Below are positions 39,342 through 48,309 of a DNA stretch of 48,309 nt, piece by piece; position 1 is the stretch's first letter, and each line of letters starts with the position of its first letter. The notes beneath the pieces were generated by a model that searched no databases, had not been told where the DNA came from, and saw only the letters and a list, made by a program, of their open reading frames with translations. Made by a program: the position numbers and the translations under genes. This DNA comes from Thermoplasmatales archaeon SG8-52-3 (GTDB lineage Archaea; Thermoplasmatota; E2; DHVEG-1): positions 1 to 48,309 of the forward strand of contig LSSG01000084.1 of the NCBI GenBank assembly GCA_001595915.1, in the 5' to 3' direction.

Positions 39342-42300
39342 TAATCTTCCCTCCTTCTCTATTTATTTCACCGCTGGCACCGACTGTAGAAGGATCAATA
39401 TTTCCTATCATCTCAGAAACACCCGTATCCCTCATTGTCACACCATACACATGATTGGCCTCTTTTAATGCAATTTTACGAAGTGTAACCATAATAAATT
39501 GTGAGTCCTGAGCGTTTCTTTTAACCATTCGAGAGACAGTTTCAGCATTTACACCATCAAGAAACATATCTACCTCATCAAGAACATAAAATGGACTTGG
39601 GTCATACTCTTGTATAGCAAAGATAAAGGCAATTGATGCAATACTCTTTTCTCCACCTGATAGCGCAGAAAGAAGAAGTACTTTTTTTCCTCGAGGTCTT
39701 GCTTTAATTGTTAGACCACTATCAAAAATATTTTCCGGATCTTCAAGCTTGAGCTCTGCTTCACCATTTTCTGATAATTGAGAATAGATATTTTTAAAAT
39801 TCCTATTTACTGCATCAAAAACCTCTAAAAATCTTTCTTTTTTCTTTTCAGTTATTTCACTAACAAGTACAATAAGGTTTTTCTTCTGAGTCTTTAAATG
39901 CTTAACATCTTCATCTAGTTTCTTTTTACGCTCTATTTGATGATCATATTCTTCCAAAGCACGCATATTTACAGGTTCTAAATCTCTCATTGATTCTTCA
40001 ATTGCTTTAATTGAATCTTTTAAGGATTCTACATTTGGTAGGTTGGTATCAGTAATTTCTACATTATAAAGCTTCAATTCTTGTTCAAGCTCTTTTATTG
40101 AATCTTCTAATGTTGGTAACCTATATTTTGCTCTAGAAATTAAATCATAATATGATTCAACCCTTGTATTTATTTTGTCAAGTTCGTTTTCTATTGTTAC
40201 TGTTTTTTTATAAATACCATCTCTACTGAGAGTCAGTTCTTTTACTTTTCCAGTCATTTGCTCTTCAACTGTCATTAAAGCTTTTAACTCATCACGATAT
40301 GAAGACCTTGAATTCTTCAGTTCATTTATCGAAGTCTTCAATTTTTCAATTTCTTTGTTTCTATTTTCAATATTACTAGATAACTCATTTTTTCTTTCAT
40401 TAAGAATTTCTATTTTTTTATCAATTGCATCTTTTTCAGATGATAAACCAAGAACCGTCTCCTGAAGCTTTGTAACCTCAACTTCTAAGGATCTTGCTTT
40501 TTGGGCTAACTCTTTTTTTGTTCCCTTTAAAAGTAGTTTTCCTTTTTCTTCTTTAATTTCATCTAACTCTTGAATTCTTTCTTTATATTCATTGACCTTA
40601 GAAATAACCTCTTTTTTCTTTTCATTCAGCTCTTCTTTTTCCTTGATTTTTGATTCTAAGTCTTTATTTAAAATTTCAAGCTTACCAGTAAATTCTTTTT
40701 TTCTTACATCCAAATCCTTTACTTGGATGTCCTTATCTCCCTTTATTCTTATTTCCCCAAGGGTATTTTCAATTTCAATAATATCTTTTTTCAACTCTGC
40801 TAGTTCATTTGAAATATTATCTTGACAATCAATTGCATTTTGTAGTTCCTTAGTAATCTCATCTAATTTACTTCTATCTATTTGCGAAAAAGAAAGATGT
40901 GACTTTGATGTACTTCCTCCAATCATTGCACCACTTGCTTCAATTAGACTACCTTTTATATCAACAAGTCTAACTCCGCCCATTAGACGGCGTGCATCAT
41001 CAAGATTATTAACAACAACTGTATCACCAAAAACATACCAAAATGCACCCTTATACTCCTCCTTGAAATTTACTAAATCAATAGCAAAACCATGAGAATT
41101 TGGATCTTTTACAGTCATCAAAGCCTTACCACGAGGTTTACCAACAATCATTTTATTTAGAGGTAAAAAAGTTGCCCTTCCAAGCTTTTCCTTTTGTAGG
41201 AATTTTATTGCATTTGCAGCATCCTCATCATTATTAACAATAATTGACTGCATACGCATGCCAGCAGCGATTTCAACTGCGGTTTCAAATTTCTTATCAA
41301 CCTGAGCAAGTTCAGCAACTGTTCCATGAATACCCTTTAAAGAACCATTGTTTCTTGCTTTTAATATTTCATTTACAGCAGGATTATATTTATCTTGGAC
41401 AGATTTTAATGCATCATATTCTGCTTGAAGTTTTGATTTTTCTCGTTGCAGTCTAATAATTGCACTTTCAAGGTCTGCTAGTTGCTCTGTCAGTTCTGAC
41501 TCTTTTTTCTTTATTTCAAAATGTTTTTTCTCAAGATCACTTGTTTTTTTGCTTTTTTCTTTGTTATCCTTTTTGAATTCTTCAGACTGCCAATCTATAT
41601 CCTTAAGCTCGAATTCATATGTTGATTTTGTTTCCTGCATCTCAGCTATCTGAAGCTCTAAAGCTTCGATTTTATCTGTAAATCTATTCCGTTTAAGCTT
41701 GAGTTCATGAATCTCTGTGTTTTTGTCATTAAATTCCTCCCTCATTTTTGCTAGTTCATGAGTTAAATCCATTGATTTATCATCAGATTGAGCGATATCA
41801 TCTTTCAAACTGTTTAATTCATTTTCCTGGTCTGTTAATGTTAATTGTTTTTCATCAATATTTTTTATAATTTCTTCTTTTTTGGAAATGTTTTCATCTA
41901 ATTCTTTACATATTGAATCAAGATTTGAATTAAGTCCATTCATTTCGTTTTGTATTTCAAGAATTTCATCATTTGAAAAATTTATTCTTTCGTCAACTTT
42001 TATTTCCTCACTTCTGACAGAATCAATTTTTGACTTGATTTCTTTTACTTCATCTCCGCCTACTTCACCAATATTTTTCTCAATTTCCTGAAGTTCTTTT
42101 TGTGCTTCAGCATATTTATTTTTCAATTCTATGCTTTTTTCATCAAGTTTATTTTTCTCAGATTCATAAGATTCAATCTGATGATTTATTTCTGCCATTT
42201 GTGATTCCACATCTTGTTTCTTTTTAAGAGCAATTTTAGCTTTTGTTTCATAAAGTTTATCTTTTAATTCTTTGTATCTAAAAGCTTCATCCCTATCATT

Positions 42301-42951
42301 TTTTAGTTGTCTGATTTGACTTGAAATTTCGGTAAGAATAATATTAATTCTTTCAAGATTGTTGTCAACTTCATCCCTTTCTTTCTCTGCTTTTTTAATA
42401 TCACTATCAAAATTACTGATACCTGCGATATCATCAATCAACCTTCTACGATCAATAGAACCCATCTCAATTAGACTTGTAACATCACCCTGTTTAACGA
42501 TATTATATCCATCACCTGACATTCTTGCATTAAATAATATATTCTCAAAATCAGTATATGAAGAAGCTCGGTCATTGACATAATAATAACTGTAATAGTT
42601 AGATGGATCATTTTTTAATGGTGCACGTTTTATCATCCTAGTTAGCTCTACTTCATCAGAATCAACAGGCATTTTTCTATTTTTATTATCAAAAACAACT
42701 GAAACCTTGCAAAATTTTGCTGGATTCTTATTTTTTTTCCCTCCATTAAAAATAAGATCTGTTAATCTTCCAGCTCGCATTACTTTTGAGCTTTTTGGCC
42801 CTAATACAAAAAGAATTGCATCAGCAATATTACTTTTTCCAGAACCATTAGGACCAGTTATTGCGGTAAATCCAGGAAAAAAGGGAACTGAAAGCTTTTT
42901 TCCAAATGATTTGAAATTCTCCATTCTAACTTCTTTGATGTACAATGTCAT
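39328..42951 (-). CDS. smc: chromosome segregation protein SMC
   Basis: ITGPNGSGKSNIADAILFVLG, hinge, LSGGEKSIASIAFIFAIQEYDPSPFYVLDEVDMFLD. Confidence 0.98.
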   Translation of the reverse strand: MTLYIKEVRMENFKSFGKKLSVPFFPGFTAITGPNGSGKSNIADAILFVLGPKSSKVMRAGRLTDLIFNGGKKNKNPAKFCKVSVVFDNKNRKMPVDSDEVELTRMIKRAPLKNDPSNYYSYYYVNDRASSYTDFENILFNARMSGDGYNIVKQGDVTSLIEMGSIDRRRLIDDIAGISNFDSDIKKAEKERDEVDNNLERINIILTEISSQIRQLKNDRDEAFRYKELKDKLYETKAKIALKKKQDVESQMAEINHQIESYESEKNKLDEKSIELKNKYAEAQKELQEIEKNIGEVGGDEVKEIKSKIDSVRSEEIKVDERINFSNDEILEIQNEMNGLNSNLDSICKELDENISKKEEIIKNIDEKQLTLTDQENELNSLKDDIAQSDDKSMDLTHELAKMREEFNDKNTEIHELKLKRNRFTDKIEALELQIAEMQETKSTYEFELKDIDWQSEEFKKDNKEKSKKTSDLEKKHFEIKKKESELTEQLADLESAIIRLQREKSKLQAEYDALKSVQDKYNPAVNEILKARNNGSLKGIHGTVAELAQVDKKFETAVEIAAGMRMQSIIVNNDEDAANAIKFLQKEKLGRATFLPLNKMIVGKPRGKALMTVKDPNSHGFAIDLVNFKEEYKGAFWYVFGDTVVVNNLDDARRLMGGVRLVDIKGSLIEASGAMIGGSTSKSHLSFSQIDRSKLDEITKELQNAIDCQDNISNELAELKKDIIEIENTLGEIRIKGDKDIQVKDLDVRKKEFTGKLEILNKDLESKIKEKEELNEKKKEVISKVNEYKERIQELDEIKEEKGKLLLKGTKKELAQKARSLEVEVTKLQETVLGLSSEKDAIDKKIEILNERKNELSSNIENRNKEIEKLKTSINELKNSRSSYRDELKALMTVEEQMTGKVKELTLSRDGIYKKTVTIENELDKINTRVESYYDLISRAKYRLPTLEDSIKELEQELKLYNVEITDTNLPNVESLKDSIKAIEESMRDLEPVNMRALEEYDHQIERKKKLDEDVKHLKTQKKNLIVLVSEITEKKKERFLEVFDAVNRNFKNIYSQLSENGEAELKLEDPENIFDSGLTIKARPRGKKVLLLSALSGGEKSIASIAFIFAIQEYDPSPFYVLDEVDMFLDGVNAETVSRMVKRNAQDSQFIMVTLRKIALKEANHVYGVTMRDTGVSEMIGNIDPSTVGASGEINREGGKIIGAA

Positions 42952-43074
42952 CCCTTCCTATCTTCAAATAACTGGATTTATAGGCTTTTAACTATCTTAG
43001 CATCCCTATTTCTAAATCAAATTTTAAGTATATAAAATTTTTCGGATATTTAATTATATAAAAATAAATAATTA

Positions 43075-43147
43075 TGCCGAGAGTGGGACTTGAACCCACG
43101 ACATCACGGTCTTCAGCCGTGCACTCTCCCAGCTGAGTTACCTCGGC
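43075..43147 (-). tRNA. tRNA-Phe (anticodon GAA)
   Basis: reverse complement GCCGAGGTAACTCAGCTGGGAGAGTGCACGGCTGAAGACCGTGATGTCGTGGGTTCAAGTCCCACTCTCGGCA; loop CTGAAGA. Confidence 0.96.
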
Positions 43148-43169
43148 GTTTAAATAAAATCCCCCAATT

Positions 43170-43490
43170 TTAATCAATTGATTTCTTTATTTCTTCAGCA
43201 ACTTTACTTATCTTATTTAAAGTTGTTTTCAAAAGACTTATTGTTGAATCTACCTTATCTGTAATCACAGCTCCATGAGGCGAGGGTTCAATAAGTCCAT
43301 CTTGTTCAAGTATTCTTAATGAGTATCTTACCATATGTTGAGGATAATCAGTAAGTTCAGCTAATTTAATAATTCCCATTGGTTGATTTTTTTGTAAAGT
43401 TTTTAATACATGAATATGTCTTTTTAGGATATCAAGTTCGGTTTCAATAACACTTGTTAAAACACATCTTTCCTTCTTTTTTTCTACCAT
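43170..43490 (-). CDS. archaeal winged-HTH transcriptional regulator
   Basis: IIKLAELTDYPQHMVRYSLRILEQDGLIEPSPHGAVIT. Confidence 0.8.
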   Translation of the reverse strand: MVEKKKERCVLTSVIETELDILKRHIHVLKTLQKNQPMGIIKLAELTDYPQHMVRYSLRILEQDGLIEPSPHGAVITDKVDSTISLLKTTLNKISKVAEEIKKSID

Positions 43491-43643
43491 TTTTTTATGC
43501 TCCTAAGTGACTTGTTAACACACATAATCTTTTTCGATTATTTAAAAATCTCTATTAAATCATTTTTTTTAGTTTTAACTGTTTGGTTTTTACCTTACAT
43601 TTTCACACTGTTTATATATTCTCCGGTTATATAGTTAAAACTG

Positions 43644-44921
43644 GTGATTTTAATTAAAAAGATTCAAATATTTTCAATAATTGTTATTTGTTTGATAGTT
43701 ACTTCAGGTATTATTTATACTTTATATTCTTTAAATGAAAACTCAAATATTGAAACTTCAAAATTAATACCATTAGCAGATGATACTAATGCAACAGCAG
43801 AAAGTGTTAGTAAGCTTGCTAATTTACTAAATGATTTTTCATTTGATTTTTTCAGAAAAATTGCTAATGTTGAAGAAGGTAATGTTTTCTTTTCACCTTA
43901 TAGTATTTTTACTGCTCTTTCAATGGCTTATGAGGGGGCTAGAGAAAATACGGCAAATGAAATGGAAAATGTTCTAAAAATCCTACAGAATAATTCTCAA
44001 ACACTTGGTTCTTTTGGTAGGATTTATAATTTACTAAATCAAAATCAAGAAGGATATAAAATTAGTACTGCAAATGCGTTTTGGACTCATGAGGATTATG
44101 AATTCTTAAAAAAATATTTGGATTTACTCAAAAATTTCTATATGGCTGAAGCAAATGAACTTGATTTTTCAGATAATATTGAAGCTGCTGAGATAATAAA
44201 CAGCTGGATTGAAGAGCAAACAAATGATAAAATAAAGGATATGATACAACCAGATATGCTTTCAGATTTAACTAAACTAGTCTTAACAAATGCTATATAT
44301 TTCAAAGGACAATGGGACAGTCCCTTTAATCCTAAATTAACTTATGAAACTGATTTTGAACTAACGACCGGTCAGACTGTTAAAGTAAACATGATGAGTG
44401 ACCCAAAAAATTCAGTTTTTAATTATTCAGAAACAGAATTCTTGCAGATTCTTGAAATGGATTATTATGGAAATGATTTGTCAATGTTAGTTATTCTTCC
44501 AAAAGAAAATAACATTACATATGCCGAGTCTAAAATGAATTTTGAAAACCTTTCAAAATGGAAGAATAATTTATATGAAAAAGATATTAATGTTGAAATT
44601 CCAAAATTTAAATTTGAAAAAAAATATTCACTTGATAATATCCTCCAAGATATGGGTATTGTTGATGCATTCTTGCCCGGTGTGGCTGATTTTTCTGGTA
44701 TGGATGGAACAAAGAATCTTTTTATAAGTAGGGCACTTCATCAGGCTTTTGTTGAGGTAAACGAGGAAGGAACTGAAGCCGCTGCTGCAACAACTATTAT
44801 TATGGAACTTACTGCTGTACCAGATAGTTTTATAGCCAATCATCCATTTATTTTTTTAATACAACACAAAGAAACTGGTGCAATTCTTTTTATGGGAAGA
44901 GTTAACGATCCTTCTTTATAA
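43644..44921 (+). CDS. serpin (serine protease inhibitor), exported
   Basis: N-terminal TM/signal; NVFFSPYSIFTALSMAYEGA; hinge VNEEGTEAAAATTIIM; HPFIFLIQHKETGAILFMGRV; GTG start. Confidence 0.93.
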   Translation: MILIKKIQIFSIIVICLIVTSGIIYTLYSLNENSNIETSKLIPLADDTNATAESVSKLANLLNDFSFDFFRKIANVEEGNVFFSPYSIFTALSMAYEGARENTANEMENVLKILQNNSQTLGSFGRIYNLLNQNQEGYKISTANAFWTHEDYEFLKKYLDLLKNFYMAEANELDFSDNIEAAEIINSWIEEQTNDKIKDMIQPDMLSDLTKLVLTNAIYFKGQWDSPFNPKLTYETDFELTTGQTVKVNMMSDPKNSVFNYSETEFLQILEMDYYGNDLSMLVILPKENNITYAESKMNFENLSKWKNNLYEKDINVEIPKFKFEKKYSLDNILQDMGIVDAFLPGVADFSGMDGTKNLFISRALHQAFVEVNEEGTEAAAATTIIMELTAVPDSFIANHPFIFLIQHKETGAILFMGRVNDPSL

Positions 44922-44926
44922 AAAGT

Positions 44927-45583
44927 TTAATTTAAATAGTCGTCAAAAACACTCAATATTTTACTTAGATCTTTTTCTTTAAAAACAAAATCAGCAGCTT
45001 TAATTGTACAATCATCTGATGGATTAAATGCAATACTAAGGGCAGTAATTTCAAGCATTGGTATATCAAAACATGAGTTTCCAACTGATGCAACTTGTTC
45101 AAGTGGGATCATCAAATCTTTTAAAAGAGATTTTACTGCCAAATCCTTATACATTAGCTTTACATTTAAAATTCCTTCTCCAGTTAGACGCCCGTTTTCG
45201 TCAATTTTTATACCATTTGATTTTACATAGTCAATTCCAAGATTCTTCGCAATTTTATTTGCTAGTAGATTAAGACCAGCACTCACAATTGCTGTTTTTA
45301 CATTTTTTTGTTTAAGATTTCTAATACATTTATCTGCACCTTTCATAAGTGGTACATCTGATAAAATCTGATTAAGTCTATCTTGGGTAATTAATTTTCC
45401 ATTTTCTTTCCATAAAGACACATCTCTTTTTATAAATTCCATATCATCGATTTTACCCTTTAGATATTCATCAACAGATCGGTTATTTGAAGTATTGAAA
45501 TAATCATGAATATATTTCCATGAGGAAATAATATCAGTCAGTACTCCATCCATATCAAAAATTACAAGTTTTAATTTGTCCAT
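44927..45583 (-). CDS. HAD-family phosphatase (SerB-like)
   Basis: LVIFDMDGVLTD; ORF extends to 45676 but N-terminal extension looks non-coding. Confidence 0.82.
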   Translation of the reverse strand: MDKLKLVIFDMDGVLTDIISSWKYIHDYFNTSNNRSVDEYLKGKIDDMEFIKRDVSLWKENGKLITQDRLNQILSDVPLMKGADKCIRNLKQKNVKTAIVSAGLNLLANKIAKNLGIDYVKSNGIKIDENGRLTGEGILNVKLMYKDLAVKSLLKDLMIPLEQVASVGNSCFDIPMLEITALSIAFNPSDDCTIKAADFVFKEKDLSKILSVFDDYLN

Positions 45584-45771
45584 TTTTTTTGGTTTGATAT
45601 AATTATTTTCTCTTGTATTCTTATAGCAGTAAAACGTACAATTATTATTTTTCATTTTGAAATTGGCATTGAGCATCTCCTATAAATGTTTTTACGAGCT
45701 TCTTTTATAAGAAAGATTTTTAAAATAATATATAATATAATAATGTAAAATATTGAAATGGGATTGGTATT

Positions 45772-47205
45772 ATGTTTGAAAATATTCACAAAAAAATTAT
45801 TGCTTTTAGTATTGTAATTATCTTTATTTTTTTAACAATCTCACCAATTATTGATGCAAAAGTTTCAAACAATAAAATAAGTGTTATAGTGTATGGAAAT
45901 GATGATAATGATAATTCAGATTTTGACTTACTTATTATTTGTCCAAAAAAATTTTCATTTGCAATGCAGCCACTTGCTAGACATAAAGAAAAGTATAATA
46001 TTTTAACAAAAATTGTTACGTTAAAAAGTATATATTCTCAACATCCTGAAGGAAGAGATGATGCTGAGAAGATTAAATTATTTATTAAAGATGCTTATGA
46101 CAATTCAAATATCTCCTATGTACTTTTAGTGGGGGGTAAAAAGACTCAATTTAATTCTTGGAATTGCCCAGTTAGATATGTTCAAATGTCAGACTCTGGG
46201 TCTTGGGAATCAGAAATTCTAAGTGATCTATATTTTGCTGATTTATATGATTCTGAGGGTAAATTTTCTAGTTGGGACTCTGATGGTGATGGTCATTATG
46301 GTGAATGGGATCAAGGAGAGCAACCAGAAGATAAATATTTAGACCTATATCCAGAAGTTGCAATAGGTAGACTACCTTGTAGAAACAGACTTGAAGTAAG
46401 AATTATGATTAGAAAGATAATAAAATATGAAAAATCAACATACGGAAAATCATGGTTCTGGGATATTGTAGCAATTGCTGGGGATACATATCCTGAATAT
46501 CAAAATGAAAAATGGGTTGGAAATGAAGGAGAATATTATGCAGATTTAGTACTAGAAAACATGTCTGATTTTAATAATGTTACTTATTATACATCAGACG
46601 GGACACTAAAGGGGTGGTATGACATTTACAAAGCAATAAACAAAGGTTGTGGTTTTTTGTATTTCAATGGTCATGCAAGTCCAAGGACTTGGTCTACACA
46701 TTTTCCGAATAGTAAAAATTGGACAAAGGCATTTTCTGTAAACCATATCCGTTTATTACATAATAGAAATAAACTACCAATCTGTGTAGTTGGAGGTTGT
46801 CATACTAATCAGTTTGATGTTTCCATTTTTAAGGTTTTTAATGGAACTCAAAGATGGCGAGGTGAAGCAACCCCTGAATGTTGGAGCTGGCTTTTAACAA
46901 GAAAGTTTGGAGGTGGTTCTATTGCTACTATTGGATGTACTGCTCTTGGATTTACAAAAGAGGATAAAGAGTCTTTTGATGGTGGTGCATGTATTCTTGA
47001 GGTTCAATTCTTCAAGCAGTATGGACAGGATAATGTGGATATAATTGGTGATGCATGGGCTAATGCTGTAAGTTGGTATATTGACACATATCCGGTTGAT
47101 TGGGATAATCCACATCCAAATGATTCATGGATTGATGTTCAAATCGTCCAGACCTGGAATCTATTTGGTGATCCCTCTTTAAAAATGGGTGGATACTCTA
47201 ATTAA
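45772..47205 (+). CDS. secreted gingipain-like C25 peptidase (short form)
   Basis: signal peptide; FLYFNGHASPRTW and VVGGCHTNQF; same LFGDPSLxxGGY ending as 35233..37602. Confidence 0.9.
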   Translation: MFENIHKKIIAFSIVIIFIFLTISPIIDAKVSNNKISVIVYGNDDNDNSDFDLLIICPKKFSFAMQPLARHKEKYNILTKIVTLKSIYSQHPEGRDDAEKIKLFIKDAYDNSNISYVLLVGGKKTQFNSWNCPVRYVQMSDSGSWESEILSDLYFADLYDSEGKFSSWDSDGDGHYGEWDQGEQPEDKYLDLYPEVAIGRLPCRNRLEVRIMIRKIIKYEKSTYGKSWFWDIVAIAGDTYPEYQNEKWVGNEGEYYADLVLENMSDFNNVTYYTSDGTLKGWYDIYKAINKGCGFLYFNGHASPRTWSTHFPNSKNWTKAFSVNHIRLLHNRNKLPICVVGGCHTNQFDVSIFKVFNGTQRWRGEATPECWSWLLTRKFGGGSIATIGCTALGFTKEDKESFDGGACILEVQFFKQYGQDNVDIIGDAWANAVSWYIDTYPVDWDNPHPNDSWIDVQIVQTWNLFGDPSLKMGGYSN

Positions 47206-47239
47206 ATATTTTTTAAAATGTAACCTAAAATATATTTTT

Positions 47240-47404
47240 TTAGGATCTATTTTTGATCCAATTATAATGCCTTATTTTTTTTGTATTACCAAATCCGCAA
47301 GCCGCACATATTCTCTTTTGAATATGAAATGCATGTTTTCCGCATCTTCTGCAGATGGTATGAGTTCTTTTACCACCTTTTTTAGAAGGTGTTCCTTTTG
47401 TCAT
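47240..47404 (-). CDS. rpl37e: 50S ribosomal protein L37e (not in ORF track)
   Basis: MTKGTPSKKGGKRTHTICRRCGKHAFHIQKRICAACGFGNTKKIRHYNWIKNRS; two CxxC; SD GAGGT; next to Lsm gene. Confidence 0.95.
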   Translation of the reverse strand: MTKGTPSKKGGKRTHTICRRCGKHAFHIQKRICAACGFGNTKKIRHYNWIKNRS

Positions 47405-47419
47405 TATTAATTACCTCAA

Positions 47420-47638
47420 TTATGGAGAAACATAGATTATATTGTCTCCTCTAACAATTACAGTGTTATGTTTTCCTATAGATTCACCATTTTCCATTTC
47501 TTCGACATTTTTTAGAACTAGATTCATATGGGGAACATCGTATCCATCAAGTGTTCCATGGTATCCGCGTCCACCACGAAGCTCTACCATTACTCGATTG
47601 GTTAAACTGGCATGTAGTATCTTAAGAGGTTTTTCCAT
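47420..47638 (-). CDS. Sm-like archaeal RNA-binding protein (Lsm)
   Basis: Sm1/Sm2 motifs VMVELRGGRGYHGTLDGYDVPHMNLVL ... NTVIVRGDNIIYV. Confidence 0.95.
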   Translation of the reverse strand: MEKPLKILHASLTNRVMVELRGGRGYHGTLDGYDVPHMNLVLKNVEEMENGESIGKHNTVIVRGDNIIYVSP

Positions 47639-47742
47639 GTTGATTACCTTGGGGACACGGAATAGCTATTTTATTTATAAGGATTTGGGCTTCTTTCTTT
47701 TTAAGACAAAGATTAAAAGATATTTAAAAATGTCTTATTTTC

Positions 47743-48240
47743 ATGTTTGTTAAGATTAAGAATAGACACCGTCTTAAATCAAGGGAAATTAGAAATTATC
47801 AAAATGATTTAAAATCTATTTTTGGTGAAATTTTTTTTGATGAAAAATCATCTGTTGAGACTGGAGATTTAAATGGAAGGATTATTATATTTATAGATAG
47901 TGAACCTTGTTTTATGTTTTATAATGATAAAATTGTTTTCACATTGCATGGACTTAATAAATATAAACCTGCAAAGAATTTTGTAGTTGTTGATATGGGT
48001 GCAGTTAAGTTTGTAACAAATGGAGCAGATGTTATGGCACCAGGAATTGTTGATGCTGATAAAGATATTATTGAAGGAAACCAAGTATGGATTTGTGATG
48101 AGAATCATCATAAACCTCTTGCAATTGGAATTGCTCTTGTAAGTGGGAATGACATGATTTCAAAATCAAAAGGTAAGGTTATTAACACAATTCATTATGT
48201 AGGTGATGAACTTTGGAATTATGTCGCCAAAAGTTTATAA
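47743..48240 (+). CDS. PUA-domain RNA-binding protein (MCT-1-like)
   Basis: VDMGAVKFVTNGADVMAPGIVDADKDI PUA core. Confidence 0.88.
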   Translation: MFVKIKNRHRLKSREIRNYQNDLKSIFGEIFFDEKSSVETGDLNGRIIIFIDSEPCFMFYNDKIVFTLHGLNKYKPAKNFVVVDMGAVKFVTNGADVMAPGIVDADKDIIEGNQVWICDENHHKPLAIGIALVSGNDMISKSKGKVINTIHYVGDELWNYVAKSL

Positions 48241-48289
48241 ACACAATTATATTTTAGAATAAGAGGAAAGTCAGGAGTGGAGAATTATT

Positions 48290-48309
48290 ATGGGAATAGT
48301 CGGTAAAAT
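48290..48309 (+). CDS. 5' end of a truncated gene (MGIVGK...)
   Basis: ATG preceded by GGAGTGGAG; runs off window. Confidence 0.35.

Noticed and set aside
40592-42991. Several + strand ORFs (40592, 41244, 41882, 42359, 42707)
   Set aside because: Antisense to smc, with composition typical of shadow ORFs.
42992-43177. 61-aa ORF on - strand
   Set aside because: It reads through the tRNA-Phe gene (AEVTQLGECTAEDRDVVGSSPTLG is translated tRNA).
48261-48290. GAGGAAAGTCAGG resembling RNase P RNA CR-I
   Set aside because: Only one short motif, window ends after about 50 nt, and an SD-led ATG follows; more likely a 5' UTR. Check needs downstream sequence.
1-48309. CRISPR array, transposase, integrase or prophage
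   Set aside because: No regularly spaced repeats and no recognisable mobile-element proteins found by reading; a dedicated repeat search was not possible.

Overview
AT-rich archaeal chromosome segment. Gene content (RadA, SMC-ScpA-ScpB, L37e/Lsm pair, archaeal TrmG10, MtrA/MtrH, PUA protein, SD-led and apparently leaderless genes) and two gingipain-like C25 peptidases suggest a Thermoplasmatota-type, possibly MBG-D-like, heterotrophic archaeon; that placement is inference. The window holds two tRNAs (Val-TAC, Phe-GAA), about 45 supportable CDSs, several hairpin/terminator-like elements, and at least two small genes below the 60-aa cutoff of the ORF track (a 54-aa Cys-rich protein at 4185..4349 and ribosomal protein L37e at 47240..47404). 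Strongest candidates for a poorly described system: (1) a four-gene cluster MtrA (soluble corrinoid protein) - MtrH - short core-MetE methionine synthase - DUF4346-like protein, 31648..34335, predicted to make methionine from a pterin methyl group through a corrinoid carrier; (2) a thiol-redox island with a NapH-like Fe-S membrane protein between thioredoxin-fold proteins, 188..4127; (3) two GC-rich, strand-biased intergenic stem-loops that may be small RNAs. There is no CRISPR array and no recognisable transposon or prophage.
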